Source of the DNA: Flavisolibacter nicotianae
Lineage (GTDB): Bacteria > Bacteroidota > Bacteroidia > Chitinophagales > Chitinophagaceae
Direction of reading: 5' to 3'
Length of the DNA: 64,000 nucleotides
Assembly: GCF_003628535.1 (NCBI RefSeq)
Contig: NZ_RBCI01000004.1
Span: 248,001-312,000 of the forward strand
Shown: piece after piece, positions 55,450 through 64,000 of the stretch
How positions within the stretch are numbered: position 1 is the stretch's first letter
How the letters are laid out: every line of letters begins with the position of its first letter
Translations under genes and position numbers: made by a program
Notes under the pieces: generated by a model
Told to the model about the DNA's origin: nothing
Database searches by the model: none
Seen by the model: only the letters and a program-made list of their open reading frames with translations

Positions 55450-56046
55450 CTACTTATTTTTCGTGGCGTACACGTTTACGATCGCCCCAGACGTAAAAGG
55501 AGTCGAGCTGACAAGGTCCAGGTCTATCAGGTGAGGCGTTGTAGCAAAAATTGAAATACCCCGTCCTATCGCAACAGGGTGAATTGAAAACCGATATTCG
55601 TCAACCAGTCCATGTTTGACGAGCTCCTGGGCAAAACCTGCTCCGCCATGCGCTAAAATGGGTTTTCCGTCTTGTTGTTTAAGTTTAGTGATGTCGGCAA
55701 CAAGATCGGTTGCAACGGCTGAATCTGCCCACGTCGAAGCAGACGGAGAAATGGCTCCTGTTGAGTCACCATAACTTGCTTTCGGAACAAAACCACCTTT
55801 GGAAAAAACCACTTTTGGAATCCCGTTCATTGGTGCTGCCAGCTGGTCGGTTGACGTCGCCCAGTAAGGAGCCATGACTTCAAATGTGCGACGGCCCATG
55901 ATATGAACACCGCCTTCCCACAGGGATTTTTCAATCCAGTCTTTTACATGGTCGTCCTTCGTTCGCATGAACCAGTCCAGTTCATGATTGGGTCCGCAAA
56001 CAAAGCCGTCGGCAGTCACGGTCATTCCTAAAATTAATTTTCTCAT
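55450..56046 (-). CDS. Dihydrofolate reductase-like (RibD C-terminal) domain protein
   Basis: 198 aa. It opens RKLILGMTVTADGFVCGPN with HIMGRRTFEVMAPYW and a terminal GGAGFAQELVKHGLVDEYRFSIHPVAIGRG, the RibD-C/DHFR-like pattern. These stand-alone proteins are NADPH-dependent reductases of unknown substrate, often on accessory DNA. It is the first of a series of single - strand genes. Confidence 0.9.
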   Translation of the reverse strand: MRKLILGMTVTADGFVCGPNHELDWFMRTKDDHVKDWIEKSLWEGGVHIMGRRTFEVMAPYWATSTDQLAAPMNGIPKVVFSKGGFVPKASYGDSTGAISPSASTWADSAVATDLVADITKLKQQDGKPILAHGGAGFAQELVKHGLVDEYRFSIHPVAIGRGISIFATTPHLIDLDLVSSTPFTSGAIVNVYATKNK

Positions 56047-56613
56047 GATTTCTGTTTTGACAGGCTACAAATCTCACAAATCCCTTCGATTCCCTGGCGG
56101 TGCGAATGCGCCAATCGTCATGGCTGAATGCGAAGGCGAGGTAACTGCAATGTTTCGAAAATCATCGGTGGAAATTAACGTGTCGATTACTGGTCTTTTA
56201 TCATTGCCATTCAATTTTTACTGATAGTCGGAATGCACCGGCACGCAAAATCAAAGGTCCGTCGGGTGAAAAGTTTCAGCCGCCGCCCTGGAACCGGCGA
56301 CCGGCACCCTGATGAACGTTTGGGCATGCAACGGGTGAACAGCTGACGAATAAAACTGGTCAGCAATTGTATGCTGATGGCCGAGGTCTGCTACAGTTAC
56401 GACCGACTGCTGAAATTGGACAGGCGAAAAAAAACCAACAAACGTTTGCAGAACTCTTTTTATTCTGTGGTACTTCTTAATACAACGGGATGGGGATAGT
56501 GGTTCACTTTGCGTATTGGCAAAGGAAAATATAACCGCCATTTGCCGGATCAAAAACTGAAAAAGCCGATTGAATAAGTGACTTGTGCAACGGTCACCGC
56601 AGATTTGCTTTGC
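56047..56613. other. 567-nt spacer without a gene
   Basis: Short ORFs on both strands (78-100 codons) have no recognisable product and low-quality composition. The DNA is uneven in G+C. No tRNA, hairpin terminator or insertion sequence is visible. The last 50 nt contain the 3' surroundings of the VOC gene. Confidence 0.45.
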
Positions 56614-57066
56614 TTATTTCTTGCCAATTTCCTCTGCCAGCCCGATAAGTAGTCCTTCGACGCCCCGGATGTAGCAGAGTCGATAAGCGTTTTCGTACTG
56701 AACCACTTCACCAACGAGCTGCGCACCCTGCTTGCAGAGTCGGGCGACCATTTCGTCTATGTCTTCAACAGCAAACATCACACGTAAATAGCCGAGAGAG
56801 TTCACGGGAGCAGTCCGATGATCTGAAATGGTTGGTGGGGTAAGGAATTGTGAAAGCTCAAGCCGGCTGTGTCCATCGGGGGTCACCATCATCGCAATTT
56901 CCACACGCTGGGAACCGACTCCTGTAACACGACCAGCCCATTCACCCTCGATTGTTGCCCGTCCTTCGAGTTTCAGACCAATTTCTGTGAAAAAAGAAAT
57001 GGCTTTATCAAGAGATTCGACCACGATACCGACATTATCCATTCTAAGTAACCTGTTTTTTGCCAT
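56614..57066 (-). CDS. VOC family (glyoxalase/bleomycin-resistance) protein
   Basis: 150 aa, two beta-alpha-beta-beta-beta modules. It opens MAKNRLLRMDNVGIVVESLDKAISFF and contains EGRATIEGEWAGRVTGVG and HSRLELSQFL. The usual first metal His is replaced by Asn (MDNVGIVV), as is usual in this subfamily, so metal binding may be partial. Function unknown. It carries a strong Shine-Dalgarno sequence AAGGAG (57080-57075, 8 nt before the ATG), rare for Bacteroidota. Confidence 0.88.
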   Translation of the reverse strand: MAKNRLLRMDNVGIVVESLDKAISFFTEIGLKLEGRATIEGEWAGRVTGVGSQRVEIAMMVTPDGHSRLELSQFLTPPTISDHRTAPVNSLGYLRVMFAVEDIDEMVARLCKQGAQLVGEVVQYENAYRLCYIRGVEGLLIGLAEEIGKK

Positions 57067-57593
57067 CGTTTTTTCTCCTTATTGAATAAAGTTTATAATT
57101 ACAACTTAAACCTTTCCTTAATGAAGCTGAAATCTGAACCCCTCTGTCGGAAAGCCACGCCTGACGGATCACCGCTTGTTGTCCGTAGCGGCGGTGGCAG
57201 GGTATCAGCCTGTTTAAAGATATCCCATTCCGTAGATTTACCGCTGCTCACCGGGAAAAGTCAGTCGATACGGCAAGGCATCTCGTAGAAACAGTCTAAC
57301 CTTATCACAATGTCCCGAGACTGATACAATGCCGAGATTAAAAGCAACACGTGTCAGTTTTGTATGGGATGCAACATTTCACAGCTTTACGTTCAGCAGG
57401 ACATTTGGTAAATTTCCAGCCCGCAGCCGCCGACTGAAATTATAAACCAACAAGTATATTTTCTGCTATCTATCCTTGTTGGTTTGGGCGGATATGTAAC
57501 GGAAAGTAGTACTGCCAGGAAGGAATTATTCGGCCCCTGCTGCAGCAAAACTGCCTGTGCAAGCAGCTCTTCTTCTACTGCAATCATGCACAA
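57067..57593. other. 527-nt spacer: possible repeat copy and a terminator-like hairpin
   Basis: No gene recognised. At 57226-57249 the string CATTCCGTAGATTTACCGCT resembles the repeat block seen at 59199 and 60352. An 11-bp perfect inverted repeat, AAACCAACAAG (57444-57454) and CTTGTTGGTTT (57475-57485), lies about 110 nt past the hydrolase stop on the - strand and could end its transcript. Confidence 0.5.
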
Positions 57594-58511
57594 TTAATGT
57601 TTACCAATAAATCCAAGCACAACTTTATTGAATTCAGACGGGTTTTCATACTCCAATCCATGCGAGGTATTCGGCAGCGTTGCTTTTTCTTTATTGCGTA
57701 AACAAGGTTCCATCTTATTAATAATTAAAGGGAAAAACGAGGGAGATTTATCGCCTCCCAGCAATAGGACCGGGCAGTTTATTTTTTTCAAATCATTACA
57801 GGTGACTGGAGGCATAATGTTTTGAAGAGTAACATTTGCCCTGGCCTCCTGCGTATTCATCATCATTAATTCACGATTGTATTGGGAAAGCCTAGAGAAG
57901 TACGAACTGTCACCCGTTACGACGCCAACGAAGGAGTGTACTGCTTTTTCCTGTTCATTGTTTGCAAATGCTTCTACTGCTTTCGCAAACGGATTTGCAT
58001 CCGTTGGCGAAGGAGGCGGCAACAACGACATAACCGGCGGCTCCCCAAGCGTAAGACTGCGCACAAGTTCAGGGTGATCAATTGCAGCTAATAATGTAAT
58101 GTAGGCGCCGGAGGAATGCCCTACCAGGTGAGCCGGTCCAGGGTCCAGCTTTTTTAAAAATTCTGCAAGATCGTTCGCATGGGATGCAAAAGAATGTTTA
58201 GACGAATCGATCATCGTTTGCTGATTAGGCCAGGCATAGCGGCGACTGTAAACAATGACCCGGTGATTTTTAGCAAACGTATCTATTTGTGCCTGCCAGG
58301 TGCGGTAATCGCCCAATGCACCGTGAACAAAAACCACGGGATCGCCTTTACCTATATCAATGTAATGAATACTGTCACCATTGATGAAAATGCTTTTGAG
58401 TTCAGGTCCAAGGTGGGTTTCGCTTTGCGCTTTGACAGTGTTACTGATATTGCATGAACACAGATAAAACAGCGTCAAAATAAAACTGATTGGAAAAAGG
58501 TTCTTTTTCAT
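57594..58511 (-). CDS. Alpha/beta hydrolase, exported
   Basis: 305 aa from ATG 58511. The N-terminus KKNLFPISFILTLFYLCSC gives an export signal, perhaps with a lipidation cysteine (the lipobox is weak). Hydrolase motifs: VHGALGDYRTW (oxyanion hole), GHSSG (nucleophile), GGDKSPSF (acid) and NTSHGLEYENP (His). Annotations of this type range from haloperoxidase to esterase; the substrate is not predictable. Confidence 0.87.
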   Translation of the reverse strand: MKKNLFPISFILTLFYLCSCNISNTVKAQSETHLGPELKSIFINGDSIHYIDIGKGDPVVFVHGALGDYRTWQAQIDTFAKNHRVIVYSRRYAWPNQQTMIDSSKHSFASHANDLAEFLKKLDPGPAHLVGHSSGAYITLLAAIDHPELVRSLTLGEPPVMSLLPPPSPTDANPFAKAVEAFANNEQEKAVHSFVGVVTGDSSYFSRLSQYNRELMMMNTQEARANVTLQNIMPPVTCNDLKKINCPVLLLGGDKSPSFFPLIINKMEPCLRNKEKATLPNTSHGLEYENPSEFNKVVLGFIGKH

Positions 58512-58715
58512 ATTAAACAGTTTTGATGTTGACAATAATCACGGTGTTCGCCAGGGTTGCTTACAATGGTAACGCATTGTTGTCAGGTAGGGCATTGGAA
58601 GAAGTCCTGTTGAGTGAAGCAAAACGGTTGACGTATTGTTTGCCATGCGACATAGTAGCACTTCAGCTACTCTTGAAGCAATGCATTATTGGCTGCTGTT
58701 TCAACCCAAAAGGAA

Positions 58716-59093
58716 TTACTGACTAAATTCCATCATTTTTTTAGCAACATGTTCCATGACCTCCTTCAATTCTCCTTCAGGGCTAAAATCAATTAGCTTT
58801 GCATCCTTTACCACAATTGCCGTATGGCCAGGTTGCATATAAAAAACTTCCCCTGCTTGTAGTTTCTCTTCCGTTCCATCATCGTATCTCATCACCACCT
58901 CGCCTTCCAATAGGTACCCCCAATGTGGGCACTGACAACTGTCATTCTTCAGTCCCTGCAATACGGGTGCAAGATCCGTACCGGCGGGCATTTCATTGAA
59001 TGCTACCGTCATTCCGCCCCATCCGGGATGTCCACGCATGACGGTACCGGGAGCCTGCAACGTTACAGGAATGTCTTCTTTTTTCAGCTTCAT
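58716..59093 (-). CDS. Cupin-domain protein
   Basis: 125 aa from ATG 59093. Single-domain cupin: motif 1 CPHWGYLLEGEVVMRYDDG and motif 2 GEVFYMQPGHTAIV. The cupin His/Glu metal ligands are partly present (His in CPHWG, Glu in EGEV, His in PGHTA). Small cupins bind sugars or metals or act as enzymes; I cannot say which. No signal peptide. Confidence 0.87.
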   Translation of the reverse strand: MKLKKEDIPVTLQAPGTVMRGHPGWGGMTVAFNEMPAGTDLAPVLQGLKNDSCQCPHWGYLLEGEVVMRYDDGTEEKLQAGEVFYMQPGHTAIVVKDAKLIDFSPEGELKEVMEHVAKKMMEFSQ

Positions 59094-59439
59094 AAAACAT
59101 ATTTTACTGGTTATCAAAAGCAGAAATCAACATCATGAGGTAAGATCAAATCGCAGCCGGCTACGGTGTTGAAGGCTTTGTGTGGGTGGGGAAATAGCAT
59201 TCCGTCTGCCCTTAACCGCTGCTCAATTTATAAATTAAAGTTCATTGTCTATTCTATCGCTGAATGTTGTTCGTCATGCCAGAAATACAGCCGATGCTTG
59301 CACTTGGCTGATGTAACAACGTCTTGCCCTACTTGCACAAAGCCCCATGTTTTACGCCAGCAGATATTTAGTTTAAAGTATCAATATGCAATAAAGCCAC
59401 TGACGCCAAAATTAAATGGGCTCTGAAATGTCTCAAAAT
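59094..59439. other. 346-nt spacer with repeat block
   Basis: No gene. The block 59199-59270 (TTCCGTCTGCC, then CCGCTGCT, then TCATTGTCTATTCTAT) is also present, diverged, in the spacer at 60352-60426. A third fainter match is at 57226. Confidence 0.5.
59199..59270. repeat. Diverged spacer repeat, copy 1
   Basis: TTCCGTCTGCC and TCATTGTCTATTCTAT are 42 nt apart here and 43 nt apart in the second copy (60353 and 60396), with CCGCTGCT between them in both. The block lies between single-gene units. Confidence 0.5.
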
Positions 59440-60038
59440 TTAAGTCACCATAACCTGAAGGGTAAAATGCCCTTTCGCACCTTCGAACCTGCCTGTACCG
59501 CCAATGATATCGAATCCACCGTCTGCATCTATCCGATATCCTGCGGGCTCCGGTATTTCAGTGTGCCTTTGCCCCAAATAGAGTTTCCGTGTTTGTCCAA
59601 AAAAATCCAACCCACTGCATCTGGTACAGTAACGTTATACGCTGCTAATTGTGCCTTGAAATAGTCATTAACCGGCGGTGTAGTACCTTCTCCGACTAGG
59701 ACACCGGTTGGAACGACATGTTGATTAATGAACGTATAGCTCAAACCCAGGTGAGTAAGATTTCCTTCTCCACTTCCGGGGTACCAAGCAGGTGCTCCAG
59801 GATCTATTGAAGGATTATACCCACCCACCCAATCGGGAATAAAACCAACAGTGGTAACAAAATCTCCCTTAAAAGGACGATCTTGTTGTTTAATCTGTTT
59901 AGCGACAGCATTACTGGACGATAGCATATCTTCTGTAGAGATGCCATTAGATGACAATTGTTCTTTTTGACACCCCATTCCAATAAGTGAGAGAGCTGCG
60001 ATGGTTGGAGCAGGCTTGAAAGTTGATAAAGCTTTCAT
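59440..60038 (-). pseudogene. Dirigent/allene-oxide-cyclase-like lipoprotein, frameshifted near its end
   Basis: The first frame runs from ATG 60038 to a stop at 59529 (169 aa, signal sequence with Cys in IGMGCQKEQ). Its last about ten codons are out of frame. The correct C-terminus is the other frame: PEPAGYRIDADGGFDIIGG, TGRFEGAKGHFTLQV, ending at 59440. One more T in the TTT run at 59556-59558 (an A in the coding sense) restores about 199 aa with the GGTGRFxGAxG motif of barrel proteins of the dirigent/AOC type. So this is a single-base loss or a sequencing error. The function of relatives is unclear. Confidence 0.72.
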
Positions 60039-60588
60039 TGTTATGAGTTTTGGTTAAAGAAATTCTTTCTACAAAAGATGCATTTCACCTAAGGGTTGAA
60101 ATTTAATTTAAAAGGGTGCGAACCATTTGTAGTTTTTCAATCCTTATTCCAAAGGGGAGAGTTATTATTTAATAAACTTATACTATGATCTAATATCATT
60201 GTATGATAGCGATCAGTAAAAACACTGAGATGTATTAGTGGCAATGCTTTGTGTGAGGAAATTCGAATTAGAATCAACTCTTGATACGTTATATAGTGCT
60301 GTCAATTGTGGCGTACAACATTGAAGCATTTTCGATGTGGCGGCATTCTGTGTTCCGTCTGCCTGGTGCCGCTGCTGATTAAAGGTAGAAAAGCCTCATT
60401 GTTTATTCTATTACTCGGCGTTATTCCTCTGCCGAACTGAAGCTGAGCAGCGACCAAAAAGCCGAGAATATCTTTGTCGCCCCGCCATATTGCCGATGCA
60501 CTGTTGTGCGAAGTGTTTATGGTGTTATGGTAAAAAGCTGTACTTGAAATTCAAAGCGTTTATGAGAATACTTTCTAATCGAGTTTTG
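60039..60588. other. 550-nt AT-rich spacer with repeat block
   Basis: No gene. Contains the second copy of the spacer repeat (60352-60426). The first 250 nt are strongly AT-rich. No hairpin terminator is clear. Confidence 0.45.
60352..60426. repeat. Diverged spacer repeat, copy 2
   Basis: Partner of the block at 59199-59270, with TTCCGTCTGCC (60353), CCGCTGCT and TCATTGTTTATTCTATT (60396) at nearly the same spacing. Confidence 0.5.
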
Positions 60589-60882
60589 CTATTTTACTGC
60601 CAGTAAGTCAACCATTTCAATGATTGGTTCTTTAGCCAAAAGTGTTGCGGCATTGGCCATTAGAGCTTTGGCAATCTCTCCATTTAGATGGTCCATCCGT
60701 CCCTCGGTTGTTTCAAAAGTATCAAATATACCAAAAGTGGAAGGTCCAATTTGCAATGCATACCACCTGATAGTTCCAGGTTCCGCTTGTGATAAAGGAA
60801 GGGCAGATTTGAGAAATTCTAACACTTCTTTTTCTTTGCCAGCTTTAGCTTCAACTCTCGCCAAGAGTGCATACTTTTCCAT
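60589..60882 (-). CDS. Antibiotic-biosynthesis-monooxygenase (ABM) domain protein
   Basis: 97 aa, ferredoxin-like fold. It opens KYALLARVEAKAGKEKEVLEF, then EPGTIRWYALQIGPSTFGIFDTF and the helical ENGRM-type part (TTEGRMDHLNGEIAKAL). This is the YgiN/quinol-monooxygenase-like family; enzymatic function is often uncertain. Single - strand unit in the accessory stretch. Confidence 0.88.
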   Translation of the reverse strand: MEKYALLARVEAKAGKEKEVLEFLKSALPLSQAEPGTIRWYALQIGPSTFGIFDTFETTEGRMDHLNGEIAKALMANAATLLAKEPIIEMVDLLAVK

Positions 60883-61149
60883 AAGTGTATTATTTATAAA
60901 TGATTAATAAAATAAACATTTAATAAGTTGAAGTTAGCTCTTTCTAACTTTATAATTTTTTATTGATTGAATAAAAGGAAGACTTGGATAGGAAGAATTT
61001 TTAGCAATAGTTCAATTGAGAAAAAAGGTTTGAGAAAATTCGCACAACGTGCAGAGGATTGGTGAAGTAGCGGTATTTGGGAAACTGCTGCTTCAATTCC
61101 CTGCTACCATTGCCATTTGTTTTACAGCCGAAAAATAGCACATCAGCCG

Positions 61150-61650
61150 CTATTTTACCAATCCTTTGTTAGCCGCGTTCGACCAGTTGAACCATGTTCT
61201 GGCGTCCAATTCTCCATTTTCCTTTGTCAAAGTAAGTTCAAGGCTGTACTGGCTTTCCGTTCGGTTCACCAGTGAAGCAATATATTGACCGGCTTTAAGC
61301 GTAGCTTCCTTGCTGAAGGAGGGCTTGGAAAGTCTTTGGTAGCTGATAAAGTAATCGCCATATTTTGATACAACCGTGTATTCTCCTTTCACTTCAAATA
61401 CTCCCACCACTTCAGCATCATGTACAGCAAAAACCTTGTAAGCACTATCGGTAATTAGCCGTAGTGTAGAGTCGAACATGTTTACTGCTGAATGCTTGCG
61501 CTTTTCATTGTCCTCTACAAGCGAGATATGCTTCAATGGCAGTTGCCATTTTCCTTTTGACGCTTCAAACTTTTCGTTCAAGATTTTTTGAGCGAAAACA
61601 TTAGTTGACAATAGCAGCAGCAATATGTTTAAAAATAAACCTGGCTTCAT
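61150..61650 (-). CDS. Secreted protein with a degenerate M23-peptidase-like fold
   Basis: 166 aa, signal peptide 1-21 (ending TNVFAQ). The segment YKVFAVHDAEVVGVFEVKGEYTVV, KYGDYFISYQRLSKPSF and KAGQYIASL follows the lysostaphin/M23 beta pattern (VxAxxdGxVxxVxxxgxxVVIxHG-xYxxxYxxL-xKxGxxVxaGQxIG). The catalytic HxH pair and the zinc-binding Asp are not present: where the HG should be there is KYG. I therefore call it a non-catalytic relative; the assignment is inference. Confidence 0.6.
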   Translation of the reverse strand: MKPGLFLNILLLLLSTNVFAQKILNEKFEASKGKWQLPLKHISLVEDNEKRKHSAVNMFDSTLRLITDSAYKVFAVHDAEVVGVFEVKGEYTVVSKYGDYFISYQRLSKPSFSKEATLKAGQYIASLVNRTESQYSLELTLTKENGELDARTWFNWSNAANKGLVK

Positions 61651-61821
61651 AAGTCGTGGCTAACAGTAGCATTAACGAATAAGCCGAAACTACAATTTTT
61701 CACCTAACATTCTCATTTCCACCACACGCTTATTTCGTTTTATTTTTTCTGCAGTTTCGTTAATCTGTTTGAACCCTTTCCCAGGTATTGATGTCAAGGC
61801 CAGCACGCTGCCATCCGCCCG

Positions 61822-64000
61822 TTAAAACCATTTTCCTCTCCGTTTGTCCCAGGTAGTAAAGCCGATCTTGAACTGAATGGGATTGCTGAACTGGTTGGCG
61901 GCCGAGGTCACAACGTACACGCCCAGCTTGAATTTGTCCAGCGGGTTAAAAGGCGACTGGAAAGCCCGTTCAATGCCGAAATACAACTCGGCATACCGAA
62001 GGTTTCGTTCCTGCGTAAAAAGAAAGCCGGTGCCCGCAATTTCACGCAGTTGCAGCTTTTTCAGCAGGGGAATTTTGTTGAGCAAAAACCCATTGAATTC
62101 GTGCACGAGGTGCCCTTCGTAAAACCGCTTGAAAATGGGAAAGGTGGAGTCGAGTGCCTGGAAGGATTTATAGGGGTTCATGAACAGGAGAGGATCGCCG
62201 CGGCGCTGGAACTGGTAGTCGATCAGCCGTAGGTCTTTCGTGTTCAGGAAGCTCCCTGTCTTCACCGTGTATTTCGACACACCGAGCAGGCCCATATTCA
62301 ATTGCTGCTGCAAACCCGCTTCGAGGTAGTCGAAGTCCACATCCGACGCCAGTATATTTTTTATTCCTTTCCGCCACTCCACGTAAATCGTTGGCCATTT
62401 GGATCCCAGGATCACTTTCTCCAAAGGCTCCCGCCGGTATTTCTGGAACGGCGTGTATTCGAGCCGCACCTTGCCGTAAAGAGCATTGTAGGGCTCAAAC
62501 GGAATGGGCTGGTTGTTGTTCAGGACATCGCCCAGCAAACTGTCCACCAGCCGGCCTGTTTTGTAATTGCTCACCGAGCGGCGAAGTGCTATGCCCAATT
62601 CGTTTCGCAGGAACAGGCCGTTCACAATCTCGAGACCATGACCGATACCCAGCTCGTTGTTCAGGTAAATGTTGCTGCGCTTGATCATGTTGATATAGGC
62701 ATCACCTTCGAAGATGAACTGGAATTCCCGCTTGGCTGTAATGGTGTAATAACCTCGGTTGAACGGGTTGTACATGCGGTTCAGGTCCAGAGAGCCGTTG
62801 ATGTCTTTGTTGCGCAGCCCGTAACTCAGGCTGGTATTGATGAAAATATTTTTGCGGCTGGGAAAAAATTTACCGTAACCAACAGAAGCGTTGATCCGCC
62901 CGCCGCCAAAGGCAAAAGGAGAGTAGAGCGAAATCAGCGGCGGCAGGTACCAACTGCGCTCTTTCTGGCGATCGTAAAGGGTTTGTCCAAAAAAGCCGAT
63001 TTTTTTCCAGGTGATGCGGTTGATCTCTTTTGCGATGGAATCCTTGAACGATTCGGTTTGCGTGATGGCAAACAGGGAGTCGCGGTAGCGGATGAACTCC
63101 GTTTCCTTTACCGACAGCGTTTTGCGCCGGGCACTGTTCCAGAACGTACTGTCCTTGTGGTAAGCTTCTTCGGCCGTTACACTCACTTCGCTGTTGAAAT
63201 GGCGACGGTCAAACTGCTTGTCCAGTTCATAGTCGGAGTAGTTTACCACCGTTTTCCCCTGCACCCGCTTGCGTTTGCCATCGGCATAATAGGTAAACGT
63301 CTGCTGCTTCAGCATCCAGGCCTGGTTGTTCACGAAATCGTACTGCTGCTCCACTTCGAAGAAATTGTATTCTTGGAGGTGGTATTGCGGGAAACGAAAC
63401 CGGCAGTAAAGGATGTTCCAGGTGCTGTCCGAAACGGTCAGTTCTCCTTCCACTGTGGCATTGGTCAGCGCCCTCGGGCGAACGGAGATTGTGTACAATT
63501 TTTCGCGGCCACGACGCTCGATGTGGAGGGTTTTAAATTTATACGAAAGCAGGCCGGTACTACTGACAGGCGACACAAAGGGGGTGGGAGAGATCCGCGG
63601 CACCTGGACCAGGTTGTTGTAAAAATTGAAATCGCCGTCGGTTGTAGTCGTGTAGAAAAGAAGTTTGTTTTCGCCGCTGACCTTTACACCCAGCCGCTGT
63701 TCCTTGATGCGGTGCTGTGCATCCTGGTCCACTTTCAACAAAATCTCCTGCAGGCTAACAACCCGTGGTTCGGGCTTTACGGTGTCGCTTTCCTGTTTGT
63801 CGGTGCTGACGGAATCCTGCTGCAGGGCCTTGATATACGCTTTGTAGGAGAAGTTTTTCACCACATTGCTGACGCTATCCTTGTGCTCCACCAGCTTGCG
63901 CATGATCTCGTCAGCCCGGTCTTTCAGCTTTACCTTGATGACAACTTCCGAAAGCGTCGACTTTTCATCGTCATCGTCGAGGATCACGTTCTGCAATGTT
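61822..64000 (-). CDS. DUF5686 family outer membrane protein (partial, 5' end outside the window)
   Basis: At least 724 aa; the N-terminus, expected to hold a signal peptide and a carboxypeptidase-regulatory-like domain, lies beyond position 64000. The visible part begins with EVVIKVKLKDRADEIMRKL and contains the DUF5686 strings NFSYKAYIKAL and GENKLLFYTTTTDGDFNFYNNL-like, then alternating beta-strand segments of an outer-membrane barrel ending WDKRRGKWF. Function unknown; these proteins are abundant in the Bacteroidota envelope. Confidence 0.88.
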   Translation of the reverse strand, partial: TLQNVILDDDDEKSTLSEVVIKVKLKDRADEIMRKLVEHKDSVSNVVKNFSYKAYIKALQQDSVSTDKQESDTVKPEPRVVSLQEILLKVDQDAQHRIKEQRLGVKVSGENKLLFYTTTTDGDFNFYNNLVQVPRISPTPFVSPVSSTGLLSYKFKTLHIERRGREKLYTISVRPRALTNATVEGELTVSDSTWNILYCRFRFPQYHLQEYNFFEVEQQYDFVNNQAWMLKQQTFTYYADGKRKRVQGKTVVNYSDYELDKQFDRRHFNSEVSVTAEEAYHKDSTFWNSARRKTLSVKETEFIRYRDSLFAITQTESFKDSIAKEINRITWKKIGFFGQTLYDRQKERSWYLPPLISLYSPFAFGGGRINASVGYGKFFPSRKNIFINTSLSYGLRNKDINGSLDLNRMYNPFNRGYYTITAKREFQFIFEGDAYINMIKRSNIYLNNELGIGHGLEIVNGLFLRNELGIALRRSVSNYKTGRLVDSLLGDVLNNNQPIPFEPYNALYGKVRLEYTPFQKYRREPLEKVILGSKWPTIYVEWRKGIKNILASDVDFDYLEAGLQQQLNMGLLGVSKYTVKTGSFLNTKDLRLIDYQFQRRGDPLLFMNPYKSFQALDSTFPIFKRFYEGHLVHEFNGFLLNKIPLLKKLQLREIAGTGFLFTQERNLRYAELYFGIERAFQSPFNPLDKFKLGVYVVTSAANQFSNPIQFKIGFTTWDKRRGKWF

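Noticed and set aside
55988-56553. ORFs of 78 and 100 codons around 56.0-56.5 kb
   Set aside because: Neither shows a motif, signal peptide or good start context.
58523-58726. + strand ORF of 67 codons in the spacer between the hydrolase and cupin genes
   Set aside because: Cys-rich random-looking composition and no recognised family; spacer DNA is more likely.

Overview
The window looks like a chromosomal segment of a Bacteroidota bacterium, most likely family Chitinophagaceae; I cannot name the genus. The evidence is a type IX secretion plug-domain protein, a TamL-type lipoprotein, a fused CcoNO oxidase subunit followed by a one-heme CcoP, DUF5686 and carboxypeptidase-regulatory-domain proteins, tandem MacB/FtsX permeases ending in NP(V/A)K(N/S)LRTE, and several matches to the Bacteroidota promoter box TAnnTTTG. 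Almost no gene has a Shine-Dalgarno sequence. I saw no tRNA, rRNA, insertion sequence, integrase, phage gene or CRISPR array. One small RNA, the SRP RNA, is present.

Region 1 (1-18.8 kb, + strand) holds seven tandem paralogous ABC permeases of about 785-820 aa. The first is cut by the window edge and the fourth is frameshifted. One ATPase and one TolC-like outer-membrane protein follow. No membrane-fusion protein is visible. Two intergenic gaps, before the seventh permease and before the ATPase, share a gapless roughly 100-nt control region: a 19-bp dyad about 70 nt upstream of a sigma-54-like TTGGTACGCA element. A third copy of the dyad, with matched changes in both arms, lies before the second permease.

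Region 2 (18.8-39.8 kb) is mixed housekeeping and envelope DNA: a two-repeat secreted protein, an alpha/beta hydrolase, an ABC-F protein, truB, tamL divergent from a SpoU-type methyltransferase, a LolC/E-like permease, the T9SS plug protein, ffs, a four-helix-bundle protein, transaldolase, mrp with two followers, an atypical SDR, kynU overlapping pyrF, a CAP protein, a YCII-like protein and a thioredoxin.

Region 3 (39.8-50.3 kb, - strand) is a complete cbb3 oxidase locus in transcription order: Fe-S oxidoreductase, ccoI, ccoS (54 aa), ccoNO, ccoQ, ccoP, ccoG, ccoH, SafE-like protein. Together these build and mature the high-affinity terminal oxidase (heme and copper subunits, copper import, iron-sulfur assembly factor). 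A 16-nt inverted repeat lies between ccoNO and ccoQ.

Region 4 (50.3-55.4 kb) has a PyrR-like phosphoribosyltransferase, a DUF2279 protein, phosphohexomutase, an isoprenylcysteine-methyltransferase-like membrane protein and pcm.

Region 5 (55.4-61.7 kb) is accessory in character: single small enzymes, all on the - strand (DHFR-like, VOC, hydrolase, cupin, a frameshifted dirigent/AOC-like lipoprotein, ABM monooxygenase, a degenerate M23-like protein). They are separated by long AT-rich spacers, two of which share a diverged repeat. The window ends inside a DUF5686 gene.

Two general signals stand out. Four genes have a TAnnTTTG box ending only 4-6 nt before the start codon, the same spacing as between that box and the SRP RNA 5' end, which suggests leaderless mRNAs. 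Two genes are broken by what look like single-base losses in homopolymers, which may be real or sequencing errors.
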